DNA from: Saururus chinensis
Taxonomy: Eukaryota; Streptophyta; Magnoliopsida; Piperales; Saururaceae
Assembly (NCBI GenBank): GCA_035235625.1
Contig: CP141142.1
Span: 18,858,995-18,922,994, forward strand
Length of the DNA: 64,000 nucleotides
Direction of reading: 5' to 3'
Below the pieces are notes generated by a model. That model saw nothing but the letters and a program-made list of their open reading frames with translations. It did no database searches and was not told the DNA's origin. Made by a program: the position numbers and the translations under genes. Below, in pieces: positions 52,504-63,463 of the stretch (position 1 is the first letter of the stretch; every line of letters starts with the position of its first letter).

Positions 52504-54009
52504 TGTAATACCCCGGGTTTTTATTCACATAAGCATTTGGCAATGACAACTCAGGGTGTTAACTTGCCAAGCCAATATCACAACACACAAAATAAATTAC
52601 CTACTAATGCAAAATCTTCATTAACTAGGATCTTAACTCAACTAAGTGCAAGTACTATAACATAATAAAATAATATGATTAGAAATCTGATGGCAACACA
52701 ATACCTTATTACAATTTAGCATGAAATAAAGAAACTAAAGTTCTACTATTTGTGGAGAATCTACCCTGCTAACTCTAGGCAACTCCATTTAAGAAAACTC
52801 CTACTCTGAAACTGGTGTTGATCTCGCATCAAAAGATGCATGAGTATTTTTTACAAATACACAGTAGGTGGCATGAAAACCACCCTAAAACATAAAATTA
52901 TGATAATGTATAAAATAGTAAAAATCATATGTTAATACAATGCAAAACATCCTGCAAAACAGTACCACATAAAGGTAATATATAGAGTAATGATTATAAA
53001 ATAAACCACACTCCTAAATTGACAACTAATGCAAACTTAAACAACTAATTTAATGTCATATGAAAAACTGACTCCCCTTCACAAGGAGTACTGTACATAA
53101 GCAGGGAAATCCTAACATCCATAGGGATCCACTTAGATTAGCCATAGGTCTAGAGATGCAAGTACAAGCTATGCTCATGAACACACTGGCAGGAGGTAGA
53201 TGAGCCTTCCATGATGCTTAAAAACCTAGTTTGCACATTTGTAGGGATCCATTGTCCAAAAAAAATTAAGACCAAGAAGGTCTGGAAGATTACCGCCACG
53301 GCTATTGTTGTAAACAAACATAATGCTGAATCAACATATAACTTAATGCATTCAAAGATTTAATTCTAATCACAACCTATCATGCATGCAACTGACTCTC
53401 ATGATTGGCAAGCTAATAGGCAGATTTAGAGCATAAGTATGTGAACAAATCAACATGACAAGGACTCGGACTTATTCTGAGATGAACTAACCAATTCAAC
53501 ATTATAATGAAAAGGATTTGAGGTTGAGATGAACAACTTAAGTTAGCCACCTAACATGACAAGTTTAGGCTGAAACAATCATTAATATTCAACCTAAGGT
53601 ATATCAGAATCAAGGCTAAAATTCAAGGACGACATAGGTTGATTTCGAAGGATCTTAGGCTAAAATTCAGAGACTTCTTAGGCTAAAATTTAGAGACTCA
53701 ATAAGCATGAATACATCATGAATTAAGGCTCAAACATTAAGGATTTCAATAAGCAAGATTATAAACTAAATCCAAGCTGAGAATGAAGTATTAGATAGAC
53801 AATAATACAACCTAAACTAGGGCTGGAATTTAGGTATTCTCTCAGCAATCATATAATATAAATCAAGGCTGAAAATTTGGTCTTACTTTGGCCAAAGTAG
53901 AGCTTAAAACAAGGATTCAAATCAGGGATCTGGACAAGCAAAAGTAGAGCCTAAACTTAGGCTTCAAATTAAGGATCTAGACAAGCAAAAGTAGAGCCTA
54001 AATCTAGGC

Positions 54010-54256
54010 TTCAAATTAGGGATTTAAATGACCAAGGTATAGCCTAAACTTAGGCTACAAACTAGGGAATAAATTTGCCAAAGTACGGCTTAAACTAAGG
54101 CCACAAACCAGGATTAAATTGGCCAAAGTATGGCCTAAACTAAGGCCACAAACTAGGGAATAAATTGGCCAAAGTATAGCCTAAACTAAGGCCACAAACC
54201 AGGGAATAAATTAGCTAAAGTTTGGCCTAAACTATGGCCACGAACTAGGGATAAAA
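54010..54256. repeat. 46-bp minisatellite, about 5 copies
   Basis: Unit 'ggccaaagtatggcctaaac' followed by 'taaggccacaaactagggaa' and taaatt. The 46-bp spacing was checked at 54121 and 54167. More diverged copies ('agcaaaagtagagcctaaac') precede it from about 53885. Confidence 0.95.
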
Positions 54257-54770
54257 TTCAAAAGAGTTTATGCCCAAATTATGAATAATGAACATGACTA
54301 GAATCAGAATCATTCATGCCTAACATAGGGCTAAGATAGATGACAAAAATTAGCAACATGCTTCTATGGATTAAGGCTAATCTACTTGACAAAAATCATA
54401 ATCATGCATGCACAATTAAGCCATATTAACAAAATATAAAATCATAACCATTCAAAACAAGTAAAGATTGATTCATGACATGAAAACCCCCCTAGAACAA
54501 GGCTGAACTATGGCTGAATTACATCTATCAAAATCTCATGCTTACAGGTGTAAAAAGAAGCACCTACTTGTACCAACTTATCCTTAAAGCTCCTAGTCCT
54601 TTATCCTATGCTTCTAGGCCTTTGATTCAATCCAAACGGAGGCTGATTTGTGCCTTCTAAACTTGCTAGTTATGGAGGTCCTTGCTGGGACAAGGAAGAA
54701 GAGGAAGAAGAAAGGAGGAGTGTAGTTCGAACTAATGCCCAAAAAAGGGTGGTTCGTCCCCTCCTTTCCC

Positions 54771-54778
54771 TTTTTATA
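54771..54778 (-). promoter_or_regulatory. TATA box in element C 3' LTR
   Basis: Minus-strand TATAAAAA followed by gggaaagg, about 650 bp into the LTR from its 5' edge. The same box is present in the other LTR at 62644-62651. It is the likely core promoter of the family. Confidence 0.6.
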
Positions 54779-55042
54779 GAGTTCCCTCCTAGTTCTAGGA
54801 TTTTAGAGCTAATAAGAGGACTGACCTAATGTGGGTGGACTCCTCCATAGGAGTCCTATATTGCCCCCCTTCCTATTAAGATAAGAATATGCAATAGAGT
54901 CCTAATGACCTCCCCTTTTCTTATAGAGTTCGCCCCGTAGAAGGTAGGGGCCGCCCCCTACACTCTAGGGGCTGCTCCCTCACACTCCTCTTGGGTCTCC
55001 TACAAGTCTTAGACTCTTCCTAATTTATAATAAACTGAATCC

Positions 55043-55257
55043 CTTATGACTCCCAACTCCAAATACGATTAGGACTTCCAACTCTAAGCACAAGTAGGAC
55101 TTCCAACTCCAAGCACAAGTAGGACTTCCAACTCTAAGCACGAGTAGGAATTTCAACTCCTAGTACACTTAGGACTTCCAACTCCTAGCACGATTAGGAC
55201 TTCCAACTCTGAGCACAAGTAAGATTTTAATTTCTAGTACATTTAGGACTTTCAACC
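55043..55257. repeat. 25-bp minisatellite in element C 3' LTR
   Basis: Eight to nine copies of 'aggacttccaactccaagca' plus caagt or cgatt, the reverse complement of the array at 37856-38339. Confidence 0.93.
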
Positions 55258-55475
55258 AAAGTTGGACCCCTAAACCCTAAGTGGCCTAGCCCCTTCCACA
55301 CAAGGGTTGGACCAAAAACCTAACCGGTTAACACACAAAACAATCATAGGATTTGAAAGCAAACGCAGGTAGCACCCAACACACACAAGCAAAGCAAAGA
55401 AATTTTTTCACCTAAAATTAGGGGTGTTACATCCTTCCACCCTTGTTAGGCATTTCATCCTCAAAATGGAAAGAA

Positions 55476-56830
55476 CTAATCAAGAAAAAGCTCTGGGTGT
55501 GCTTGCCTCATCTCCGATTCAGCTTCCCATGTTGTTTCTTCAGACAATTGCCTTTGCCACAAAACCTTCACTAGAGGAATGGTTTTGTTTCTCAGCACCT
55601 GTTCTTTTATGTCTAGTATCCTTATGGGCTTTTCCTTAAAAGTTAGATCAGCCTCTAACTACATGGGAGGGATCAGGAACATACTTCCTCAGCATGGAAA
55701 CATGAAACACATTATGCACATCTGCAAGCTGAGGAGGTAATGCCAAACGATATGCAGCAAGTCCAATCCTCTCAAGTATTTCAAAAGGACCAATATAACG
55801 AGGGCTTAGTTTACTTTTCTTACCAAACTTCATAACCCCTTTAGTTGGAGAAACCTTCAGAAACACATGATCCCTCTCCAAGAACTCTAGCTCCAGCTGT
55901 CTTCTATTTGCGTAGCTTTTCTATCGACTCTGAGCAGTGAGAAGTTTTTGTTTAATGTGCTTTACCTTCTCTGCACATTGCTGCACCAAATCAGATTTTA
56001 GAACCCTATGTTCACCAACGTCCTTTTAGCAGGTTGGTGATTTGCAAGGTCGGCCATAGAGTGCTTCATATAGTGACATGCCTATGCTAGCATGGAAACT
56101 GTTATTATAGGCAAACCCAATCAGAGGTAAGTGTTCATCCTAATTCCCTTTCCATTCCAAGACACAAGCTCTGAGCATGTCTTCCAAGGTCTGAATAGTC
56201 CACTCTGATTGACTATCACTCTGAGGAAGAAAAGTTGTGCTGAAATTCAGCTTTGTCCCCACAGCCTCTTACATTGTCTTCCAATAGCGAGAAGTGAAGC
56301 GGTTGTCTCTGTCTGATACAATGGATAGTGGTGTACCATGAAGTCTCACCACTTCCTTGATGTACAACTGTGCCAAACTCTTAGGGTTTTGCTTCCAGCT
56401 CATAGGTAGGAAGTGTGCCGCCTTAGTTAACCTATCAACAGTGACCCACACTGCATTATGCCGCCCCTGAGTCCTAGGCAAGCCTACAACAAAATCCATA
56501 GTTATGTGCTCCCATTTCCACTGTGGAATCTCCTATGGTTGCAGCAACCCTGCATGCCTTTGATGTTCTACTTTGACATGCTAATAAGTCAGACACTTGG
56601 CTACAAACTCACCAATGTCTTTCTTCATTCCATTCCACCAAAAGTTATGCCTAAGATCATGATACAACTTGGTACCTCTTGGGTAGATTGTATACTTGGA
56701 ATGGTGTGCCTCATGCAATAACTCCCGCTTCAGCTCATGCACTGTAGGAACCACTAGCCTGCCCTGGAACTGAATCCCTTCATCTGCACCTCTGGTGAAG
56801 TTGGGTCATCTCTTTGTGCTTCTATCACCC
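55476..56830 (-). pseudogene. Integrase with chromodomain, element C
   Basis: From the RNase H side the minus strand shows a zinc-binding region (about 56590-56830), a core with MDFVVGLPRTQGRHNAVWVT and LHGTPLSIVSDRDNRFTSRY (56269-56499), and a C-terminal domain with LSPRYIGPFEILERIGLAAY and FHVSMLRKYVPDPSHV (55648-55881). It ends in a well-preserved chromodomain (55476-55647, with ILDIKEQVLRNKTIPLVKVL and TTWEAE). 'VSMLRKYVPDPSHV' plus a chromodomain is a Tekay/Del signature. Chromodomains of this type bind methylated histone H3 and are linked to insertion in heterochromatin, consistent with this copy's location. A fossil copy with several breaks. Confidence 0.9.
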
Positions 56831-56846
56831 GTTGGACTATAGCATA

Positions 56847-57345
56847 CTAAATGGTGAGGTTGGCAAGGTAGGACTTTTTCTGATGTGAAGTCAAATCAAT
56901 GTGGCATTCAGCCATCTCTTGTAAGAGTTTTTGTTCCTTCACCATCATGTGAGCCACAAGTACCTCTGTTTTCCTACTCAAATCATCAGCCACAACATTT
57001 GCTTTGCCAGGATGATATTGGATGGAGAAATCATAGTCCTTGATGAAGTCTAGCCACCTCATCTAGCGCATGTTAAGATCTTAGCTAAGAGAAAATATAT
57101 TTCAAACTCTTATGATTTGTAAAAAGTTCAAATTTCTCACTATATAAGTAGTGCCTCCATATCTTCAAGGAAAAGACCATTGCTGCAAGCTCTAAGTCAT
57201 GTGTTGGGTAGTTCTGTTCATAAATCTTGAGCTCTCTGGAAGCACATGCAATCTGTCCATGCTGCATGAGAACACAGCCTAATCCCTTCTTAGAAGCATC
57301 ACTGTATATAACAAACCCACCTATGCCTGAAGGCAAGGTCAACAC
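56847..57345 (-). pseudogene. RNase H remnant, element C
   Basis: Two pieces: 57085-57345 ([60 protein letters not shown]) and 56847-57062 ([28 protein letters not shown]). These are the standard landmarks of a Ty3/gypsy RNase H, which removes RNA from the DNA hybrid during reverse transcription. The segment lies directly between reverse transcriptase and integrase, as expected. Confidence 0.9.
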
Positions 57346-57375
57346 AGGTGCAGTTGTCTGGCTCTTCTTTAGCTT

Positions 57376-58180
57376 CTAGAAGCTCCTCTCACAAGCATCA
57401 TTCCAAGCAAACTTCACTCCCTTCCTAGTCAAGGTGGTCATAGACAAGGCTATGCTAGAAAATCCCTCAATGAATCTTCTGTAATATCCTGCAATACCAA
57501 GAAAGCTACGAATCTCTGTGACTATCTTGGCGGTTTCCCACTTGAGCATTGCCTCCACCTTTGCTGGATCTATTGATATAGCCTCCTTTGAGATTACATG
57601 TCCCAGAAAGTTAACACTCTCCAACCAAAATTCACATTTGCTGAATTTGACATATAACTAATTTGTCTTGAGGACGTTTAAGACCTCGTTCAAGTGTTGT
57701 CTATGCTCCTCTAAATTGTGGCTGAATAGACTAAAATGTCATCCACAAATAATGATAAACTTATCCAAAATGGCATTGAAAATTCTGTTCATTATATCCA
57801 TAAAGGTAGTAGGGGAATTGGTTAGACCAAAAGGCATGTCTAAAAACTTATAATGCCCATACCTGGTCCTGAATGTTGTCTTAAATGTATCTTCCTCCTG
57901 GATTCACAACTGATGATAACCAGACCTTAAGTCAATTCCGGAGAAGACCTTGGCTGATTGCAAATGATCAAATGTCATTAATTCTAAGAAGTGGATACTT
58001 GTTCTTTATAGTAACATGGTTAAGCATCTTGTAGTCAATGCACAACCTCAAGGATCTATCCTTCTTTTTCACAAAGAGGACAGGTACTCCCCAAGGTGAA
58101 ACACTGGGTCTGATAAACCCCCTGTCCAACATATCCTGCAACTGCTCCTTCAGTTCCTTCAACTCAGCTAGTGCTATCCT
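57376..58180 (-). pseudogene. Reverse transcriptase remnant, element C
   Basis: Pieces read [20 protein letters not shown] and [20 protein letters not shown] (57968-58162), then the thumb and connection (57376-57624; [40 protein letters not shown]). The palm lies between, in a more damaged stretch at 57630-57967. The wording closely follows the reverse transcriptase of the element at 4071-12474, so both belong to one lineage. Confidence 0.9.
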
Positions 58181-58199
58181 GCCTTAGAAATAGGGGAAG

Positions 58200-58780
58200 T
58201 GTCAGGCAGTACACTGAGTCAATGACAAACTCAGCTTCCCTTCTTGGAGGCAAACTAGGTAATTCTTCAGGGAAAACCTCACGGAAGTTGCATACCACAT
58301 CTACTTCCTTGATGGTTTTAGTGCTTGTATCTTCAAAGATTACATTGGCTAAGAATGCTTCAAAACCCTTAGATAGAAGTTTATATTCCTTAAAAGCTGA
58401 AATGAAACAACATCTACCCTTCTCTAAAACACTTTGGAATGTAATATTTGTCTCCCCAAGACACCATCTTTTTATGATAGTCAACTGTGGCCCGGTATTT
58501 AGACAACCAGTCCATGCCTAAAATAACATCAAAGTCATACATCTCAAGCAACACCAGATTAGCTAAGAAGATCCCCATCCCTAATTACAATAGGGACCCT
58601 CTAAAAACTGTTTGGCTAATGCAGAATCTCCTAGGGGTGTTGTCACACTCAAGTCATACATAAGATCAAAGAAGGACTTTTCAAAACTCAAAGCAAACAC
58701 ACTAGCAATGAATAAACGAGAAGAACCTGAGCCAAATAAGATTCTAGCAAATCTATCAAAAACAAGCAGAGTACCTTCCA
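58200..58780 (-). pseudogene. Protease and linker remnant, element C
   Basis: The minus strand carries protease-like text (RLFIASVFALSFEKSFFDLM, YDLSVTTPLG) near 58590-58760, followed by the linker to reverse transcriptase (58164-58484; VDVVCNFREVFPEELPSLPP). The latter is the typical lead-in to plant Ty3/gypsy reverse transcriptases. The motif order agrees with the equivalent segment of the element at 4071-12474. Confidence 0.75.
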
Positions 58781-59870
58781 CTACCAACATTGGAGGTTTT
58801 GGCATCTTTTGATGATATAGCAAAACACTCTTGCTTGGGCCTTCTTTTTTTGCTCTAGCTTTTCTGTGTCACCTTTGTTAGGGCAATCTCTAGCAATGTG
58901 CCCCTTCTCAGAGCATGCATAACACCTCATATCTTCTCTTGCTAGGATGAGCCTGCTTATCACAATAATTGCATCTTCCACTATTCTTCTGAAATGGTTA
59001 GGCCGGCCTGGTCTGTTGGTTCTGCTAATGTGGCTTCTATTGATTACGCTAATTTTGAGGCTTCTGCTGATTCTATGGGTTCTACTGATTCTGAGGCTTC
59101 TGTTATTTGCTAGGACGATTGTTATCTTCCCCTACAACCCTCTTGTTGTCTCCTTGCTTTGGATTATTCCCTGATCCCTTACTCATTCCCTTCTTCCTGT
59201 CCTTCACCCTTTGATAGTCTTCCTCCATCATGGATGCTAGCTCCATAATAGGTTTGGCCATAGTAGTGGGCTGAGATGGAAGCACCTTTGACCTCAGCCC
59301 ATCCTTGAGACCCCACATAAATTTTTTTGCCCTCTTTTTCTCAGTAGGGAAGGAATGAGTGGCAAATCTCAGCAGATGCACAAACTTGGTCTCGTACTAC
59401 TAAATAGTCAAGGAACTCCTTCTCCTTCTGCCTTTGGACATTAGGAGGGAAGTACTTAAAGAAAAATACTTCCTTAAACTCCTCCCAAGAGATCTCCTAT
59501 CTGCCATGAAATTCATTCATCTCAGGAAACTCCCACCAGAAAATAGCTTCACCCACCAATGCAATTATAGAAAATGTCACCCTCTCATCATCAAGCACTT
59601 TCAGTCCCTTAAGTATCCTCTCCACCTCTGTGATCCACCTTTCAGCTTGTTCCAGGTCAGCCTCCCGTGTGAAGGTAGTGCAACCCATCTAAATAACTCC
59701 AAAGTGGGTGGCTTAGGATTATGATTGTCTACCCTCTATCCAGACCCCTCCTGGGATCTCATAGCTTGGGTGAGTTTCTAAAAAAGGTCCTCACATTGGG
59801 CTGTTCTCCTGTAGAAGAGGCACCAGCAACCGGATTCCCTCTGGCTCCTAGAAACGGGTGTCATCTTTGC
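58781..59870 (-). pseudogene. Gag remnant with zinc knuckle, element C
   Basis: From the primer-site side: a capsid start (59497-59688; EADLEQAERWITEVERILKG), a capsid C-terminal part (59103-59381; HLLRFATHSFPTEKKRAKKF), a basic Asn/Lys-rich linker, and a CCHC zinc knuckle at 58883-58924 (CYACSEKGHIARDC), which binds the genomic RNA. Length and order match a Tekay gag of the usual size. The reading frame is interrupted more than once. Confidence 0.88.
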
Positions 59871-59993
59871 TCTAGATAATACAAGAAAAGAGGGTTAATT
59901 GAACCAATCTAGTTCTACCCCACCTGGGTAATGTTATGAAATGATCTACTCATATTATTTTATATAGTCATGTACTTGCAGATAGCTTTATAT

Positions 59994-60005
59994 GCTCTGA
60001 TACCA
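59994..60005 (-). other. Primer binding site (initiator-Met tRNA)
   Basis: Minus-strand TGGTATCAGAGC, an exact match to the plant initiator methionine tRNA primer site, two bases inside the LTR edge at 60008. Confidence 0.95.
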
Positions 60006-61074
60006 ACTGTAACACCTCGGGTTTTCATTCACATAAGCATGTGACAATGCCAACTCAGGGTATTAACTTGCCAAGCCAATATCATAACATATAAATAAAT
60101 TACCTACTAAAGCAAAATCTTCATTAACTAGGATCTTGGCTCAGCCAAGTGCAAGTACTATAACATAATAAAATAACATAATTAAAAATCTGATGGCAAC
60201 ACAGTGCCTTATTAAAATTTAGCATAAAATAAAGAAACTAAAGTTCTACTGTCTATCTACCCTGCTAACTTTGGGCAACTCCTACTAAGAAAACTTCTAC
60301 TCTAAAACTAGTGTTGATCCTGCATCAAAAGATGTGTGAGTATTTTTTACAAATACTCAGTAGGTGGCAAGAAAGACCACCATAAAATAGAAGATTATGA
60401 TAATGTATAGAATAGTAGAAATCATATGTCAACACAATGCAAAACATCTTGCAAAATATGTCCAGTAATGATTATCAAATAAATCACACTCCTAAACTGG
60501 AAACTAATGCAAACTTAAACAACTCAATTAATGTCTACACCATTCAGAAAATAACTTATTTATTGTCATATGAAAAACTGACCCTCGTTTACAAGTACTG
60601 AACATAAGCGGGGAAATCCTAACATCCCTAGGGATCCACTTGGATCAGCCATGGGTCTAGAGATGTAGGTACTACTTGTGCTCATGGACACACTGGCCAG
60701 AGGTAGATGAGTCTTCTATGATGGTCAAACACCTGGTTTGCGCATTTGAAGGGATCCATCATCCCAAGAAAACAAAGACCACAAAGGTCTGAAAGATTAT
60801 TGCCATGGCTATTGTTGTGAACAAACATAATGTTGAATGAACATATGACTTAATGCATACAAAAATTTAATACTAATCACAACCTATCATGCATACAACC
60901 GATTCTCATGATTGGCAACATAATAGGCAGATTTAGAACTTAAGTATGTGAACAAATCAACATGACAAGGACTCAGACTTACGTTGAGATGAACTGACCA
61001 ATTCAACATTATAATGAAAAGGATTTGGGGTTGAGATAAACAACTCAAGTGAGCTACCTAACATGACAAGTTCA

Positions 61075-61166
61075 GGCTGAAATAATTATCAACATTCAAC
61101 CTAAGGTATATCAGAATCAAGGCTGAAATAATTATCAACATTCAACCTAAGGTATATCAGAATCAA
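61075..61166. repeat. Exact 46-bp tandem duplication
   Basis: Two consecutive identical 46-bp copies, each beginning ggctgaaataattatcaaca. The partner LTR has a single copy near 53568, so this arose after insertion. Its sequence is unrelated to the minisatellite downstream although the period is the same. Confidence 0.95.
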
Positions 61167-61585
61167 GGCTGAAATTCAAGGACAACATAGGCTGCATTTC
61201 AAAGGCATCTTAGGCTAAAATTCAGAGACTTCTTAGGATGAAATTTAGAGACTTAATAAGTAAGAATACATCATGAACTAAGGCTCAAACATTAAGGATT
61301 TCAATCAGCAAGGTTATAACCTAAATCCAGGCGAGAATCAAGTATTAGATAGTCAATAATACAACCAAATCTAGGGCTAAAATTTAGGTATTCTCTAAGC
61401 ATGATTATAACATAAATCAAGGCTAAAAATTTGGTATTACTTTGGCCAAAGTAGAGCCTAAAATAAGGATTCAAATCAGGGATCTAGACAAGCAAAAGTA
61501 GAGCCTACATATAGGCTTCAAATCAGGGATCTAGACAAGCAAAAGTAGAGCCTAATCTTAGGCTTCAAATCAAAGATTTAAATGA

Positions 61586-62160
61586 CCAAGGTATAGCCTA
61601 AACTAAGGCAACAAACCAGAAAATAAATTGGACAAATTATGGCCTAAACTAAGGCCACAAACCAGGGATTAAATTGGACAAAATATGACCTAACTAAGGC
61701 AACAAACCAGGGATTAAAAGTATGGCCTAAACTAAGGCCACAAACTAGGGAATAAATTGGCCTAAGTATGGCCTTAACTAAGGCCATAAACTAGGGATTA
61801 AATTGGCCAAAATATAGCCTAAACTAAGGCCACAAACTAGGGATTATATTGGCCAAAGTATGACCTAAACTAAGGCCATAAACTAGGGAATAAATTAGCC
61901 ATAGTATGGCCTAAACTTAGGCCACAAACTAGGGAAAAAATTGGCCAAAGTATGGCCTAAACAAACTAAGGAATAAATTAGCCTAAGTATGGCCTTAACT
62001 AAGGCCACAAACTAGGGATTAAATTGGCCAAAATATAGCCTAAACTAAGGCCACAAACTAGGGATTAAATTAGCCAAAGTATGACCTAAACTAAGGCCAC
62101 AAACTAGCGAATAAATTGGCCAAAGTATGGCCTAAACTAAGGCCACAAACCAGGGATAAA
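61586..62160. repeat. 46-bp minisatellite, about 13 copies
   Basis: Thirteen copies of the ggccaaagtatggcctaaac unit. Copies 5-7 and 10-12 form the same three-variant series ('cctaagtatggccttaac', 'ccaaaatatagcc', 'ccaaagtatgacc'), so a block of about five units was duplicated as a whole. Confidence 0.94.
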
Positions 62161-62643
62161 TTCAATAGAGTTTATGCCCAAATTATGAATAATGAATATG
62201 ACTAGAATCAAAATAATTCATGCTTAACATAGGGCTAAGATAGATGACAAAAATCTGCAACATGCTTCCATGAATTAAAGTTAATCTACTTAACAAAAAT
62301 CAGAATCATCCATGCACAATTCAGCCATATCAACAAGAGATAAAATCACAATCATTCAAAATAAATAAAGACTGATTCATGACATCAAAAACCCCCCTAG
62401 AACAAGGCTGAACTATGGCTGAATTACATCTATCAAAATCTCATATTTAAGGGTGTAAAAAGAAGTACCTACTTGTACCAACTTATCCCCAAAGCTCCTA
62501 GTCCTTGGATTCAATCCAAAGGAGGCTGATTTGTGCTTTCTTAACTTGCTGGTTATGGAGGTCCTTGCTGGGAGAAGGAAGAAGATGGGAGAAGTGTAAT
62601 TCGAACCAATGCTCAAAAAAGGGTGGTTCGCCCCTCCTTTCCC

Positions 62644-62651
62644 TTTTTATA
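62644..62651 (-). promoter_or_regulatory. TATA box in element C 5' LTR
   Basis: Minus-strand TATAAAAA in the LTR copy that would drive transcription of the element. It is the same box as at 54771-54778. Confidence 0.6.
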
Positions 62652-62918
62652 GAGTTCCCTCATAGTTTTAGGATTTTAGAGCCAATAAAAAGACTAACCT
62701 ATTGTGGGTGGACTCTTCCATAAGTGTTCTATATTCCTCTCCTTCATATTAAGATAAGAACATGAAATAGAGTCCTAATGACCTTCCATTTTCTTATAGA
62801 GTTCGCCCCCTAGAAAGTAGGGGCCGCCCCCTACACTCTAGGGGCTGCTCCCTCACACTCCTCTTGGGTCTCCTACAAGTCTTGGGCTCTTCCTAATTTA
62901 TAATAAATAGAATCCATT

Positions 62919-63101
62919 AGGACTCCTAACTCTAAATACGATTAGGACTTCCAACTCCTAGTACGATTAGGACTTCCAACTCCAAGAACGAGTAGGAATT
63001 CCAACTCCTGGTATGTTTAGGACTTCTAACTGTAGCACGATTACGACTTCCAACTCTAAGCACGAGTAGGAATTCTAACTCCTAGTATGTTTAGGGCTTC
63101 C
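62919..63101. repeat. 25-bp minisatellite in element C 5' LTR
   Basis: About seven copies of 'aggacttccaactcctagta' plus cgatt, the third occurrence of this LTR minisatellite in the window. Confidence 0.92.
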
Positions 63102-63203
63102 AACCAAAGTTGGACCCCTGAACCCCTAAACCCTAAGTGGCCTACCCCCTTCCACACAAGGGTTGGACAAAAAATCTAACTAGTTAACACACAAAATAAT
63201 CGT

Positions 63204-63463
63204 AGGATATGAAAGCAAATGCGAGCAGCAAACAACCACATACACAAGCAAAAAAAAGAAATTTTTTTACCTAAAATCAGCGGTGTTACACAACTTGATT
63301 CAAGTCTTGCTAAATTTAATCATTCTATCTCAGTAGGATTTGAAAGCAAATGTGGGCAACAAACAACACATACACAAGCAAAACAAAGAAATTTTTTTAC
63401 CTAAAATCAGGGGTGTTACACAACCTGATTCATGTCTTGCTAAATTTAATCATTCTATCTCAG
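63204..63463. repeat. 130-bp tandem duplication across a retrotransposon junction
   Basis: The segment from aggatatgaaagc (63204) to ctatctcag (63333) is repeated from 63335 to 63463. Each copy contains the last ~87 bp of the element C LTR, its GGTGTTACA end, and about 43 bp of the host LTR (caacttgattcaagtc...). The copies differ at a handful of positions. Confidence 0.95.

Larger units (their letters stand above)
52504..55431 (-). repeat. 3' LTR of element C
   Basis: Begins TGTAATACCCC and ends GGGGTGTTACA on the plus strand. On the sense strand it follows the purine tract gggtggaagga (55432 onward). It holds about five clean copies of the 46-bp minisatellite and about eight or nine copies of the 25-bp one. 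A TATA box (minus strand) lies at 54771-54778. Confidence 0.93.
52504..63290 (-). mobile_element. Tekay-like Ty3/gypsy element C, nested
   Basis: A 10.8-kb retrotransposon on the minus strand sits inside another LTR and is flanked by a perfect 5-bp duplication, CAACT (52499-52503 and 63291-63295). Both LTRs are present (2928 and 3283 bp), with a primer site and remnants of every gag-pol domain in standard order. A chromodomain after the integrase and long LTRs place it in the Tekay/Del lineage. The outer structure looks whole, but the coding region is broken, with roughly eight or more interruptions. The LTRs differ at about 10% of positions in the first 235 bp, mostly transitions, suggesting a few million years since insertion. 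Confidence 0.93.
60008..63290 (-). repeat. 5' LTR of element C
   Basis: Begins TGTAACACCTCGG and ends GCGGTGTTACA on the plus strand. It is 355 bp longer than its partner LTR, a difference that about eight extra copies of the 46-bp minisatellite (13 against 5) would explain. A separate exact 46-bp tandem duplication lies at 61075-61166. Confidence 0.93.

Noticed and set aside
55263-55280. Telomere-like cctaaaccctaa (also near 63125)
   Set aside because: Only about one and a half telomere motifs, at the same place in each LTR copy, so it is ordinary LTR sequence and not interstitial telomere.
63219-63404. Small reading frame with an internal peptide repeat
   Set aside because: The peptide repeat only reflects the 130-bp DNA duplication across the retrotransposon edge; no domain is recognised.
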